Notes: generated by a model not told the origin, from the letters alone. DNA of 64,000 nucleotides from Athripsodes cinereus (GCA_947579605.1 OX388305.1:30021542-30085541), one strand, 5' to 3'; counted from the stretch's first letter, positions 1 through 11,996 are shown. Made by a program: numbers and translations.

Positions 1-800
1 AACGAATCTTCTGATACAACATCAACACAAAATGACATTATTATTTAAATATCAATGAAAATGTAACATTTAAACAACACAAGAAAAATAAGGGAAAACT
101 GCAAAGTATCATAGAATAAAGAATATTAGAGATTATCTTGAAAAATATTCTGCTGATAAGTATATTGATTATTCTATGATATTGATTAAATATAAAAGTA
201 CTTACCAAGAAGAAATGGTTTCTATAGAAACAATTAATAATGATAACTATGTTTTTATTAAATAGGTACATGGGATTATCACTTTTACAAAATAAAGTAC
301 CCAAGTCCTTAATTATTTATTATAAGGAGCGTATGAAGGATTTGGTTAGATAGGTTTTGGAAAAGCCCAGATAGCGCTCTTTAGACTGAGCTAATTATGC
401 AAATTTCGGGATGATGTTTGATGAGGTTGTGGTGGTGATGGAGCGCTTGCAGGCAACATCTCATTTGATCAGTTCCCTGAACTAGCTACCTGAGAGTGTA
501 AGTCTAAAATATTTGAATTCATAAGGATCTCTTTCTTCTTAGATAAAAAATACTTCATTATTCCTTAGTCTTTTGTAGAATTTACTCGCTAATGTCAATC
601 AGAGTTCTTTCTCAGCATCTTGTTACCTTCAATAAACCAATATAGTCAATTTTGCTACCTGTGTCCTGTAATTTTTGTTATTGCTGAGGAGAGTACAATT
701 GGTTGATCGGACAGACCTTGGTTTGGGTCAGCCACAATTTTACAAGATTAGAACAATGATCTGAGTTTTACAGGAGCAGGGGTTAATTCCCGTAATGAAA
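1..800. other. AT-rich stretch, no gene recognised
   Basis: Open frames here are short and show no family I recognise. The GC-richer patch around 330-490 has a phrase close to 'AGCGCTCTTTAGA', which resembles the tails of LINE fragments elsewhere in the window, but the match is too short to call. I see no RNA gene. Confidence 0.4.
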
Positions 801-808
801 ATATTATT

Positions 809-836
809 CTATCTATCTATCTATCTATAGATAGAT
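809..836. repeat. (CTAT)n microsatellite with palindromic end
   Basis: About five CTAT units run directly into the inverted ATAG form, so the tract can fold back on itself. It is an ordinary microsatellite with no associated gene. Confidence 0.85.
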
Positions 837-1248
837 ATTATATTATGTTAAAATATTATTAATTATGTTAAAAGTAAATGTTCTAGGGAAACCTTTTATA
901 GTCTTTATTTAGGCCAAATATTATTCCGTTGATTCCAGGAGATGTATTTGAAACGCAATCTAGGACCCATCTTAGTTCTTCATCGCTGAATTTATTATCA
1001 ATTTCTCCAAGAGGGTTAGTGGGAATAGGATTGAGAAATCTCATTATGGTTAGGCACTAAATGAGGGGCCATTCAAGGGTCTATTTGCCCGAGGATGAAT
1101 GAAGTTTGGGAGGTGAGAATACATATCTAAATCTCTTTATATTTTGCTAAATCTTGGCATGGGAACAGAAGTCCATCTCTGTTTTTTTTTTTCTGTTTAA
1201 AATTTGTTTGCTTTTGGTCTCAAAGTGTTTATAGTGTATGAAATTTTC

Positions 1249-1400
1249 TTGGATTTTGTTCTCACTGTAAATAAGTGCCGAAAGTTTTTTTTTATCATTG
1301 ACTGCATTTACTTAATTTTTTGCATTTACTTGGATTTTGTTCTCACTGTAAATAAGTGCCGAAAGTTTTTTTTTATCATTGACTGCATTTACTTAATTTT
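1249..1400. repeat. Tandem duplication, 81-bp period
   Basis: A unit beginning TTGGATTTTGTTCTCACTG recurs exactly 81 bp later and is followed to 1400, giving nearly two identical copies. The duplication makes an 80-aa open frame with an internal repeat, but nothing suggests that the frame is a gene. Confidence 0.85.
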
Positions 1401-1845
1401 GGTCCCACGAAGGAGCTGGGGGAGGTTTGTGGAATTTATTTTATGATTATTTTGGAACAGAAGACTCAATAGATTTGGTTATAAGGTATATGAATTGTTT
1501 TTAGCATGCAGAGATGTCATCAGGATAAACTGTTGGTAAAAAGAAGTGTATTAAAACGCTAACAACGTTGACAAGAATATTTTAGGAAATGTTCAATAAC
1601 GTGAAGGCATCAAAATTAAATTTATGAATTTTCTACTTATATTCACCTACATAATTATATAGTTTTTTTTTTTTCACCCAAGAAATGATAGTCAAATGAT
1701 TGTACAAAAATGTGATTTTTTCAGTGTAGTTTACGTGCCAAAGCATCTCAAGAACATTGTATGATTCATCAATTCTAGGACATTAGATTTTGCATGAAAT
1801 GACACCAGACTAACTCTAACCTAACCTATAAATCAGTCAAAATAT

Positions 1846-1979
1846 TGGGCTAGTTGGAAGAGATCGCGCCTTTGCGATAAACTCGCCCTCTGTATATTGA
1901 TTGTATTTAATTTGAATGTATACCTTTTATGTAATTGTTGTAATCAATGTACAGCAAAGAATGAATAAATAAATAAAAT
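1846..1979 (+). mobile_element. LINE 3' tail with terminal hairpin
   Basis: The segment runs from TAGTTGGAAGAGATCGCGCC through a stem-loop (ATCGC 1863-1867 paired with GCGAT 1874-1878) to a (AAATA)n tail. The same tail occurs inverted at 3569-3806 and 42068-42205. Short, 5'-truncated copies with an A-rich repeat end are typical of LINE 3' ends; which LINE clade is not shown. Confidence 0.65.
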
Positions 1980-2107
1980 AATTGAAACAAATTTAGTTTT
2001 ATCAATAAAACAATACTGAACATCAGTCAATCAGCAACAATAATATCAATCAGTGCGTCCAGATTTTATTTTCAAAAACTGCTGAAGTCAAAAACTACTA
2101 AATTCTT

Positions 2108-2425
2108 AAAATGGTATAGGAATTTGAAGTATTTCAAGAACTCCTCGGTTTTCTTAAACAATATTTTATCACAGTACCTTTTTACCGGGTATTTGTACCG
2201 ACTGTTGTTACTTTCCGGGTACTTTTATACCGACTACTGAAAAAAGTTACTCGCTTGAATTTCTACCCCCCCCCCCGTCGCTTTTCAAAATGGTATAGGA
2301 ATTTGAAGTAATTCAAAAACTCCTCGGTTTTCTTAAACAATATTTTCTCGCAGTACCTTTATCTACAATGTACTCGGTACTTGTACCGACAATTATTTTC
2401 GAATCAGTAAGTATCGGGTACTCTT
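2108..2425. repeat. Diverged dispersed repeat, two partial units
   Basis: Two partial units share AAAATGGTATAGGAATTTGA followed by an 'ACTCCTCGGTTTTCTTA' phrase, one of them next to a poly-C run and CGTCGC. The same phrases recur inside the hAT-like repeat at 51258-51667, so this is an older relative of that element. No ends or target duplication are visible here. Confidence 0.5.
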
Positions 2426-2768
2426 CCCAAGTACCCGATAATTTGAATGCAAAAACTACCAAATCTGGTCACACTGCTGAACATGTGAACCGCGCTTTGT
2501 CAAAGCGTCGTGTCTATGGTTCACAAACAAAATTTTTGATCTCTTGGGCAGCGTTCATACAGTCGCCGAGTGATCACTCGACGACGCTCCGATCGTTCAC
2601 GAAGCCGGAGCGAGTCACCCGACGACTCGCACTGTCGCGTTCAGGCATGTCGTTGGGTGTCAACCGAACAACCGAAATCATAGCAGGGTGATTATCGCTC
2701 TGACAGTTACTTTGACGTTTGAGTGATGGAAGTTGTCAAAACAATTGCGAAGTTTTTTTTTTTTTTTT

Positions 2769-3104
2769 TAATAAAATACTATACTATACCCTCACGCCAT
2801 GTCCCAGGAGGGGTAGGCAGAGAGAACGGAACGCCATATAGATCTATCCTTACATACTTCTTTCGCTTCCTCTACATTCATCCAGTTTCTCATACATGCA
2901 CGCCGATTTCTCTTACTAGCACGCGTCCGTCCTTACGAATTTGGTCCACGTGATCAAGCCACGTGGTTCTTGGACGTCCGCGCTTCCTCACACCCCTTCT
3001 TTCAGATAAATATATCCTCTTCGTCATCCTTTCATCTTACATTCGCTCAACATGTCCAAACCATCTCAACTTGTTTACACGCATTCTGTCCACAACACTC
3101 CTTT
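2769..3104 (-). mobile_element. LINE 3' fragment (RWFGHVERM family)
   Basis: On the minus strand this encodes the degenerate C-terminal tail of a non-LTR retrotransposon ORF2: a WFGHVER-like phrase, a RGRPR-like phrase, and RRACM...EEAK...CKDRS...AYP. It matches the copies at 8029-8347, 52705-53345 and 61190-63880. It is strongly 5'-truncated and sits inside MITE-A copy 1. Confidence 0.75.
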
Positions 3105-3215
3105 AATTAATAAAATACTTTATTCAAATAAAAATTACAATATGTGTGCAAAATCCCGATAAGCTCTATAGAGCTTGTCATCAGGTTATGCTTAATTCAA
3201 TATAATTATATATAT
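3105..3215 (-). mobile_element. Penelope-like tail remnant with stem-loop
   Basis: Read on the minus strand the segment has CCTGATGAC followed by a perfect AAGCTC-TATA-GAGCTT hairpin. This resembles the CTGATGA plus stem II part of hammerhead motifs described in Penelope-like terminal repeats, but the required GAAA is not there. It is a degenerate remnant at best. Confidence 0.35.
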
Positions 3216-3496
3216 TAGTTAATCGTAATTATGGTGTTCGTATACAATTTTCCAAAATAGAAAATCATATTTTTTTAGTTCAAGAAGTGAAATGGAAGAG
3301 AAATTAAAATAGTTAGTGCAGATTTTTCAAATCGCGAATGAATCTTACGAAAATGGCGCCATTATGATGACATTTGGGTCATAAAACGCTCAAAGTTGTT
3401 CACGATATCCGGGGTGACATTCGCCACTCACTACAACTTCATGGTCGCTCAGGTCACTCGACGTCGAGCGATATTTATGCTATCGTGAACCCAGCC

Positions 3497-4199
3497 CAGG
3501 CACGTCGTCGGGTGACAACCGAACAACCGAAATCATAGCAGGGTGATTATCGCTCTGACAGTTACCTTATTTATTTATTTATTTATTCATTCTTTACTGT
3601 ACATTGATAAAAAACAATTACATAAAAGGTATACATTCAAATTAAATACAATCAATATACAGAGGGCGAGTTTATCGCAAAGGCGCGATCTCTTCCAACT
3701 AACCCAAAAGTATTAACTTAAAAAAATAAATAAACATAATATGATGAAAATAAAAAACATACACACATATAATATATAAAAAGGGAGAGACTGCAAAAAA
3801 AAAACCTTACCTTGACGTTTGAGTGATGGTGGTTGTCAAAACAATTGCGAAATTAATCGTAATTATGGTGTATTCTTGTCGTATACAATTTTTCAAAATA
3901 GAAAATCATATTTTTTTAGTTTAAGAAGTGAAATGGAAGAGAAATTAAAATAGTTAGTGCAGATTTTTCAGATCGCGAATGAATCTTACGAAAATGGCGC
4001 CATTACAATGACATTTGGATCAATAAAACGCTCTCTCTTTTTTTTGTTGGCTTTCACCCTTGAGGGTGTTCCTAGCAATAAAACGCTCAAAGCTGTTCAC
4101 GATATCCGGGATGACATTCGCCACTCACTGCAACTTCATGGTCGCTCAGGTCACTCGACGTCGAGCGATATTATTTATGCTATCGTGAACCCAGCCCTG
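3497..4199 (+). mobile_element. MITE-A copy 2, tandem, 5'-truncated and interrupted
   Basis: Directly after the end of copy 1 the MITE sequence restarts at an internal position (AGGCACGTCGTCGGGTGAC) and runs to the same right end (GTGAACCCAGCCC). A LINE tail at 3569-3806 interrupts it. The junction suggests a tandem duplication or insertion into the end of another copy. Confidence 0.6.
3569..3806 (-). mobile_element. LINE 3' tail inserted in MITE-A, 7-bp TSD
   Basis: The insert is flanked by TTACCTT at 3562-3568 and 3807-3813. Copy 1 of the same MITE has the matching site unbroken (GACAGTTACTTTGACG), which proves an insertion. The insert carries the ATCGC/GCGAT hairpin (3673-3688) and the complement of a (AAAT)n tail at its left edge, so it lies on the minus strand. 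Confidence 0.75.
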
Positions 4200-4401
4200 T
4201 AAAATTTAATATGGTAACCCAATAAAAACATGACTTTTACATTGACAGTTGTTTGACATTTGGATATCCTCAATATCACATAATCGTTCTGATTAAAATA
4301 TTATAAACAATATTTTAAATGTAATGAAATGCTCAAGAAACATTTTAATACATAACACCGTACGTTATTTGATAATTTGAACACCGTTTAGGTTTAATGT
4401 A

Positions 4402-7400
4402 ATGGGTATACCCGCAGAACTGGTAACAGGTTACTGGAGTGACAAGCGTGATTGGAGTTATACACCTGATTCCATATTATTATATATTTTTGGTTACCTG
4501 AAAGCTAAGGAATTAGTAAAAGTTGGACTTGTGTGTCGTACATGGTGGAGAATCAGTCGTGATGACATCATTTGGAAACATTTGTTCATCAGAGATTACA
4601 GGATCAGTCCCTCAATACCCCTTCTCCCAGGTTTACTTTAATTAATGTTTCTCGTTTTTTCATAATAGACTTCTTGATTTTGAAAATATCTATTTATTTT
4701 GTGTTATTATTATGCAAGAGTAAAATTGAATAATAGTTATATCAAGTTCAATAGACCATTAAAGGATGACGTCACAGAAAAATCATTGAGGGGCATCAGG
4801 CATCCCAACACAACAGACGATTACGGTGTAATATTAGGTGGAACGCCTAAAGAATACCTAATAATCAAAAAAACTGTCAGTGTCGATTTTGTTATTATTT
4901 TGTCGTCTGACTTTCTTTTTTTTCTCTTATGGCATAACATCCTACAAGGATGATTTGCGCAATCTGACTGTTTGCCCCCCAAGCAAAAGCAAATCCATAG
5001 ACAAGACCACGTGACCTTTAATGGTCTATACCCTTTCAATGTTTTGGAAGGGTATTGTATGTTGGCTGGAAGATGTTGCACTGCAACAATTACGCCATTT
5101 GACAGAACACTGTTTTTTTATTTTATTTATTATGTGTTTGTCCAATTTTTTTAATGTTCTGTCAATAAAGTTTTATTATTATTATTGTAAATGAGTTTGT
5201 TGGTAGTCTGGAAGTAGATTCGATACCAGGTGCCAGCAAACTCCCCTTTCACACACAAGCTATTAGCAGGCCCAGGTGCAGATTGTTAAAGTGTTTCTTG
5301 TAGCTAAACACTGCTGAGTGGCACAGTAACTGTTTTATTTGAAGCAGTGTGAGGTATTTGTAATATTTCCAGGGGCAAATGGATGGTATGAAGAATATAA
5401 GCGGCTCCATTATGATGTACCAATTATTCTCAGTGAATGTATTGATGCACACTCACATCAGGTGCTTCATGTATCCTTTTCACACAATGGAAAAATGTTT
5501 GCAACAACATCCAAGGATGGCACTGTGATGGTTTGTATTTATATATGTTGCCGCCACAATAGTTAGATTAGCTTCTTAACAAAATGGCTAGGCAGTTGAT
5601 TAAATGCCCCACAATGACGTACCTGACTTTCAACATTGCGCCTGATTGATTTATATACTTTGCATTGATGAATCCAGCTAGACCTCTTTTAGCCATTCAA
5701 CTGATTTCAAATTCAAATTTCTTTATTCATAAAATATTTACATCACATTTATATCAATAATACCACATTATTTATGTAACAATTAACAATGCGTTGGTGT
5801 TGATGCCCCACTAGGTACAATGCACCTGTATTGGGGCTAACAACAAAAAACATAAACATTACAATTACATTTGGAATGTTACTAACGGCCTAGCCATCCA
5901 TTTAACTAGCTAATCCAATCATCTGGCGGTGAAAATATATGTATAAATTTAAGAATATTTGCATATTTTTAACAAATTATAATATGCGAGTGCTTTGCAG
6001 GTTTGGAATTCAACCTACCCGTGTTCTCTAAAGTACCAGCATAACATGAAGGACTTCTCATGGAAATATACGCAGTTTAGCCAGTTCAATTTTTCAGATA
6101 CGTTGCTTTTAGTAAGTGGTGTTCATTTTGGATCTCATCTAAGCACATCTGGAGAAATAGCTGTTTTTTCTTTACAAAGTATGTTGTTAAGCTTAACGTA
6201 TTTATTATTTTTAAAAGACTTGATGTCTAAGATGTTTTTCGCTATCATTTACACACAAGCTAACTTGTAAAGATTATAACTTTTCTGTTGCAGATGAATT
6301 CTCATTACAATGTCGAGTTGTAAATAAACCGTATGATTTATTTGGCTGTTGGATAGGAGAAAATCATTTAATATCAGGTGAACTTCATTGGTTGGGTCAT
6401 TTAACAAGTTCTAGTTTATTGTGGATCAATAAAGCATCACAAGAGCCCGACTCGGAGCACACACCTATAATAGCTCCATTATATAGATTCTACAATCCTA
6501 ATGCAAGTAGTGTAAGGTATTTATTTTTATATATTTTTTAAATAAATTCTAATCTTAATATCTTCGTATATATATTTTTATTTATTTATTTTATTTTAGA
6601 TCAATATCAATTAGTAATTGTTTATGGGCTGAGAATGGTTCTGAAGAATGTTCAAATTTAAATTCCAATGAAGCAACTACATCTGGAAAAGAAACTATGA
6701 AAATATCTCATCGAAATGAAAAGCAGCCACCCATTGTGTACTCGCCAGGGTACAGGAACAATAAGGATAATTTTGTGCCTCCATTAGATGATGTATGTGT
6801 TATGAATGAGTAAGAATTTGATATACTCATATATTATGATTCTATTTACTTTAAGACAATCCATTAGTTTACGAGTGATTTAGGTACATGACTTTATAAT
6901 ACATGTTAAAATGTGAAAACAATTTTTATTGTATCCATTCGTAAAAAATACTGCACAAATTGTTTTGGTTTATTAAAGAATGGAAAAGTTATTCAATATA
7001 ATAAAAATCTTATACAAATCCCTTAAAAAAATTTAAAACGAAAAAAAAAAACATTTTGTTTAGGGTTGTAACGGATGTCACTTTGCGGATACGGATGCGG
7101 ATCTGAGGTGACACCGTTATGAGGATGCGGATTTTTAATTTATGAAAATGAGGATGCGGATACGGATGCGGATGCGGATACGGATGCGGATGCGGATTTT
7201 GATGTTGACATATCTTTATTTGACATGAAAAAGTAATGAGCATTTTTTCTACACTTAATACCTACTTCATTTTTTCTATACTGTTTTTTAGTCTAAAAAT
7301 CTTGGGAAAGCTAAAATTTTTCATTTTCTCAAATAGATATCTATAACTAAAAAAATATCAAAACTTAGAACATTACTTACTTACTCCATGCAAAAATTTT

Positions 7401-10400
7401 CAATTTATTTTTTATAAAGATACAATACCTATTTGATACAAACCCAAATACAACCAATTAATGTATTTAACATATGTTAGATTAGACTTTTTTATACTAA
7501 AAGTTAAAAGGATTTGATTTCATGATAAACTGTAGCGCGATAAAAAATGACCACCGAAAAAAAATTAAATAAAATAACACTTATTTGAAAGTTACAATAT
7601 ATATCGAACAATGATCTGGCAAAATATGAAAAATTCATTATTAGAATCTTATTAGTGACAAATTAGGGTCTTGGTAGTGTAACGTAGTGTAACTTGTAAT
7701 TATATTAAGTTTACATACAAATTAGTCTGGGTTTATGCTAAATTCAAAAAGCTTTATACATTTGAGTATTTCATTATACTACTAACACACCAACACGGCA
7801 TATTCCACAAGTGGGGTAGCCAGCGGACTAATTGCAAATAATAAACATGCAGATTAATACTTGCAAAACTCTTCACTGAATAGTAGATCTTCTTGTCTTA
7901 TCACACAACCGGCTTTATCAGAAAAATTTACAGAGAAGAGTGGGATACCTATTCTTTACTGGGTACTCCAAAGTTATTCATTTTAATTTATATTGAATCA
8001 GGTTTACTTCAGGTATTATATATTTTACTATACCCTCACGCCGTGTCCCAAGTGGGGTAGGCAGAGAGAACGGAACGCCAAACAGATCTATCTTTACACA
8101 CTTCCTTCGCTTCCTCCACATTCATACAGTTTCTCATACACGCACGTCGGTTCCTCTTACTCAACGCGCGGCCGTCCTTGAGAATTTGATCCACGTGATC
8201 AAGCCACGTGGTTCTCGGACGCCCGCGTTTCCTCGCACCCTTTCTTTCAGAAAAGTATATCCTTTTTGTCATTCTTACCTCGTTCATTCGTTCAACATGT
8301 CCAAACCACCGTAGTTTATTCATGCGCATTCTGTCCACAACACTCTTCTTGCATATAAACACTTTCTTATAAATTTTAAATATTACTAATGAAAGTCGTA
8401 AGACGAACATTATAAAGAAATGATCATTTCATTTGGTCCGGTGGCTACACCGAATAATAATAGTACCTAGTGATAGTATTTCCTCTGTGCTATCAAAGGC
8501 GTACAGGTGACTCTTACAGAAATGAGTGAGAGTAGGTAACAAATGTTTAGAATGTTTATTATTTTTTTTATTGTTTAACCGAATTTGGGTGCAGATGACA
8601 TAACCAATCAGATATCTCGATTGGAGAACCATGTTTACACAATATAACATTGTGTGAAATGTAAAGAAGTGAGAAAAATAGTATGTATTATAACAACTGG
8701 AGTACAATACTATATGTAAGTATGTTCACGATTATTTCCGAATTCAAAATAATTACCGGATGTATTATTGTCCTTTAAATAACACTAAGTCTTCCTATCT
8801 CAAAAAAAAAAACAAGAGAATTTCTCGAAAACAAAAGGATTTGGGGTACAATATGTCCAGCCATAATATAATGTAAAGTTTTGCTACATCTGGTAAGGAG
8901 TACAATAGATCCTAAGGTCCCAGTATATTCAACACCCCAATATATCATCTGGTTCGGTCTATCTTTTAGCAAACATTTAAAATCTCATACTTCAGAATAT
9001 TGCGCAAATGTGTTGCACATGTTTGAAATGACATACCTGCTATATCTACCAGGGTGGAATTAGTGAAATATAGTTTTAATATTTTTATTTTAGAAATATA
9101 TTATCTGACGATGAAATTTTTAATATGGACGACGAAAAAATTGACATCCTCAAAGATTTTTGAGGATGCGGATATCTTAAAACAAAAGTTGCGGATGCGG
9201 ATGTCAAAATTCATGCGGATGTTATGCGGATGCGGATGTGGACATCCGTTACAACCCTGATTTTGTTTTCTTGTATAATTAATCTAAATAAATTGTTGAT
9301 AGTAACCACATTTCAGAATTTTCTTATTTTATATTTGGGTCAAGTAATATTTATACTACTCATAAAATGAAAAATACAGTTGGAATATACAAATGTAATA
9401 ATACTAAAGAGGAAACTCATTATTATAAATATTTAGAAGTGGTTATCATAAATAAAAATATGTTCTAATCTACACATGTAATGTATTTATTTGTTTATCA
9501 TTTTTAGACATCTAGTGATTCTGATTGTGAAAGTATTAGTGTATCTAGTCAAGATGATGATTTAAGAAACAAATTGTTGATATTCACCACAGGCGTGAAT
9601 ACTTATACACCTCATCAAATTGGTTTCAAAAGAATTGAAAATGTTGAGTTTCCTAGCAGAATATCACCAGGCTTATCTATCAGAGAAAGAATTGCAGCCA
9701 GGGAGAGAGAACGAGAAAGGGAGAGAGAGAATGAGGGAGTTGAGATAGACTATGCTGATTATAATGCTGTAAAAGATAAATTTGATGTTCCTGATAAATT
9801 GATCGACCTGCATGGCCATATTATCGGAATGGCTCTCTCACCAGATCATAAGCAAGTGATAATTTTGAGCTATTTGAATGATAATCATTGTCAATTAAAT
9901 TATCTTGTGATCAAGGTCCTTTTCATGCTAAACAACTACCTAATTGTTAACATCACTAACTTCTATCAGACTAGATAATGGACAACAAAGGATGCTGAGG
10001 AAATTTAATTACTCATTGTGAATCTTCTAGATCAGTGGTTCCCAAAGTTGACTGGGCAAATCTTGGGACCCACCTTATAACTGTCTTAGAGAAAAGGTCA
10101 TAAATATTGGTAATGTTCAGATTCTTTAGAAGTGAGTCATGGAACTACTTAATGCTCAGGGTCCACTCAATATTCGACCCACCAGTGGGTCGCATCCCAT
10201 AGTTTGGGAAATACTGTTCTAGATGATTACATTTTTTTCACATTTAACTGATTCTACTCCAACCTCTTAATAGTTTTGAATAATTTTATATATTTGAGTC
10301 TTCATTTTTATATTACCGTTTCAGATATTTATACGTGAATAGTCGACCATGGCCAGAAAATTATACCATAGACAATCCTCTAACTCCACCGCCAATAGCA

Positions 10401-11002
10401 TCTCACATAGATCTGCACGTCATAGATCTGACTAGTATAACTCCAGTGGGAAATATGTTAAGACCACACCAGTCTTACACACCAAACTCAGAGTGCTTTT
10501 TCATATTTTTGGATGTGTGTGACAAGTATGTTGCCAGGTAAGGTTTCTTATTTGTACTCAAAACATTTTACGTATCTTTGCAATAATTAGGAATGTTACA
10601 ACCTTGTTTACATTTTCAGTGGTGCAGATAACTGTGCCGCGTATATATGGGACAGATATTATGGTATGTGCCTCACCTACCTCCCTCACGAGGACTGTGT
10701 GAATGCAATATCCTTCAACCCGGTCAACACTCACATGTGTGTAACAGTCAGTGACGATTACTCTATCAGGGTGCGTAACACATTTTGGACAGACTAACAT
10801 GCAGCAAAACAATTTTTAATTCACAAACAAATGTTTATTTACAATAATAATTACTTAAACACATATATAATATTATCATTAAAACTTTTCTGTAACTTAA
10901 AATGTATTGTTACAGGTATGGAGGTCTAGGTCTTCCTCTAAGAGTCTCGGAATAAATGGAAGAGGACAGATTGAGGGCATTGCATTCAGAGATAATATTT
11001 GA
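4402..11002 (+). CDS. FBXW5: F-box/WD40 repeat protein FBXW5 (9 exons)
   Basis: Exons: 4402-4630, 5373-5530, 6001-6178, 6294-6516, 6600-6792, 9508-9851, 10325-10537, 10620-10770, 10916-11002; 1776 nt, 591 aa, close to the roughly 566 aa of the mammalian protein. An F-box covers about residues 18-60 (PDSILLYIFGYL, then VGLVCRTWWRIS). WD-type sequence follows (HQVLHVSFSHNGKMFATTSKDG), then the family-specific LHGHIIGMALSPDHK / YLYVNSRPWP block and ECFFIFLDV ... YIWDRYYG ... SDDYSIRVWRS at the C terminus. FBXW5 is known as a substrate receptor of SCF and CUL4-DDB1 ubiquitin ligases. All junctions keep phase; the intron after 9851 uses a GC donor (GCAAGT). Intron 5 (2.7 kb) holds a hAT element, intron 1 a MITE and a SINE fragment. 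The reading frame has no lesion. Confidence 0.93.
4754..5026. mobile_element. TA-flanked MITE, copy 1
   Basis: A 273-bp element flanked by TA (4752-4753, 5027-5028) begins GACCATTAAAGG and ends CCTTTAATGGTC. It lies in FBXW5 intron 1. A closely similar copy in opposite orientation is at 23259-23530, also with TA on both sides. The TA target and short TIR fit a Tc1/mariner-type non-autonomous element. It has no coding capacity. Confidence 0.8.
5191..5282 (+). mobile_element. tRNA-derived SINE, diverged fragment
   Basis: This is related to the SINEs at 43988 and 60107: it keeps GTAGTCTGGAAGTAG near the A-box position and the phrase AGGTGCCAGCAAACTCCCC, but lacks part of the B-box region and the whole tail. 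It lies in FBXW5 intron 1. Confidence 0.6.
7061..9259. mobile_element. Non-autonomous hAT element with GCGGAT arrays
   Basis: A 2.2-kb element is bounded by a perfect 8-bp target duplication ATTTTGTT (7053-7060 and 9260-9267). The termini are AGGGTTGTAACGGATGTC and its exact inverse, with an outermost T/G mismatch. Just inside each end are arrays of GCGGAT/ACGGAT hexamers, in the same orientation at both ends. No transposase is readable; the interior is AT-rich and carries a nested LINE fragment. An 8-bp TSD is diagnostic for the hAT superfamily. It occupies FBXW5 intron 5. Confidence 0.85.
8029..8347 (-). mobile_element. LINE 3' fragment nested in hAT element
   Basis: The minus-strand frame reads RMNKLRWFGHVERMNE, then RGRPRTTWLDHVDQIL, RRACMRNCMNVEEAKEV and a terminal SAYPTWD. 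It is the ORF2 C terminus of the same LINE family as 61190-63880, 5'-truncated to about 0.3 kb, and it is open across the fragment. Confidence 0.8.
10033..10216. mobile_element. hAT-type MITE, 8-bp TSD
   Basis: A 184-bp element starts CAGTGGTTCCCAAAGTT and ends AGTTTGGGAAATACTG, between direct repeats TTCTAGAT (10025-10032, 10217-10224). The CAGTG start and 8-bp duplication identify a hAT MITE. It lies in FBXW5 intron 6, the intron with the GC donor. Confidence 0.85.
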
Positions 11003-11251
11003 TATATTACTAAAACATTTATATTGCTCAGTTACGTGAAAAATATTGCTACATTGTTATTATTTATTAAAAATATTTATATACTTATTTAATAACATAT
11101 GATTACATATAAAAAGTTAACACTGTCTTTTATAATACTTCGAAAATTCATTATTATTATTTCCCTTCAGTTGTGAATTTTGATGATGAACAGAAGTTAC
11201 TAAATAAGCTTTAAAAATATTTTGTAAACAAATAATCCTTGTCAAAGTATA

Positions 11252-11257
11252 AATAAA
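11252..11257 (+). promoter_or_regulatory. Candidate poly(A) signal of FBXW5
   Basis: AATAAA occurs 250 bp after the FBXW5 stop codon at 11002. The position suits a short 3' UTR, but no transcript evidence is available and other AT-rich hexamers lie nearby. Confidence 0.4.
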
Positions 11258-11485
11258 TAGTTGCTGTGCTGTTATTATAAAATGCACAAAGTGCTGATGA
11301 AACTTAAATCTGTTGAATTATATTACATATTAGAAATTAACACATGTGATGTGATATTCTTAGAATTGAATATGCCGGCTACCCACAAGACTTTTTATGC
11401 AATATTTTACACATAATATATATTGCATACACGAAAAGTAAGGAAACAAAACTATTTCATCTTTAAAAAAAGCTATCAACAGCAA

Positions 11486-11675
11486 AAATGTTAGTCAGAA
11501 CATATTGCCATGAGAATATTAATTAAACAATACTGTACATCAGTAGTCTCCAACCCTGGTCCAAGTAGTACTGGACCATGAAATGTTAGTCAGAACATAT
11601 TGCCATGAGAATATTAATTAAACAATACTGTACATCAGTAGTCTCCAACCCTGGTCCAAGTAGTACTGGACCATG
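11486..11675. repeat. Perfect tandem duplication, 95-bp unit
   Basis: The block from AAATGTTAGTCAGAACATAT to CTGGACCATG is present twice head to tail with a 95-bp period and no difference that I can see. It lies between the convergent 3' ends of FBXW5 and PPP1R11. The identity implies a recent duplication or an assembly artefact. Confidence 0.9.
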
Positions 11676-11990
11676 AAATGAACATGTATATTAGTCCTTT
11701 TAAAATATTCCTTAAAAAAACTGAGAAAATCATGAAATATGATCTGAAATCTGAGGCTTAAATGAACAAGACACAGTGAATAGACTAAAAAAATATCCTT
11801 ACTTCTAAAAAGCTAACAATTCCAGATTCTAAGAGAACATTCTTTGGCAATACTTAGAAGAACATTAAATGTTTCAAATTCTTATACCATTTTGACAACA
11901 GCTTTAGACTTTTTTTAAAATATGAAATGAACACAGTGTAAACAAAACATAAATTACAATTCTCCATTCGCTCATGAAAATAATGAAATT

Positions 11991-11996
11991 TTTATT
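11991..11996 (-). promoter_or_regulatory. Candidate poly(A) signal of PPP1R11
   Basis: TTTATT on the plus strand (AATAAA on the minus strand) lies about 700 bp past the PPP1R11 stop. It is one of several possibilities in AT-rich sequence. Confidence 0.25.

Larger units (their letters stand above)
2546..3498 (+). mobile_element. MITE-A copy 1, interrupted
   Basis: A miniature element starts with GGCAGCGTTCATACAGTCG and ends with ATCGTGAACCCAGCCC. It is rich in GAGTGATCACTCGA-like palindromes, has terminal GTTCAC/GTGAAC inversion and no coding potential. It is interrupted at about 2750-3220 by a LINE 3' fragment and a second tail. A reverse-oriented full copy lies at 25245-25840 and a tandem partial copy follows at 3497. 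The superfamily is not resolved. Confidence 0.6.

Noticed and set aside
1805..1832. CCTAACCTAACC, similar to the insect telomere repeat
   Set aside because: Only two units; no array and no subtelomeric context.
6793..6815. Alternative donor at 6810 for FBXW5 exon 5
   Set aside because: It would break the reading frame into exon 6; the donor at 6793 (GTATGT) keeps phase 0.
7010..7243. Minus-strand frame with repeated His-Pro-His-Pro-Tyr-Pro
   Set aside because: It is only the translation of the GCGGAT/ACGGAT arrays at the left end of the hAT element.
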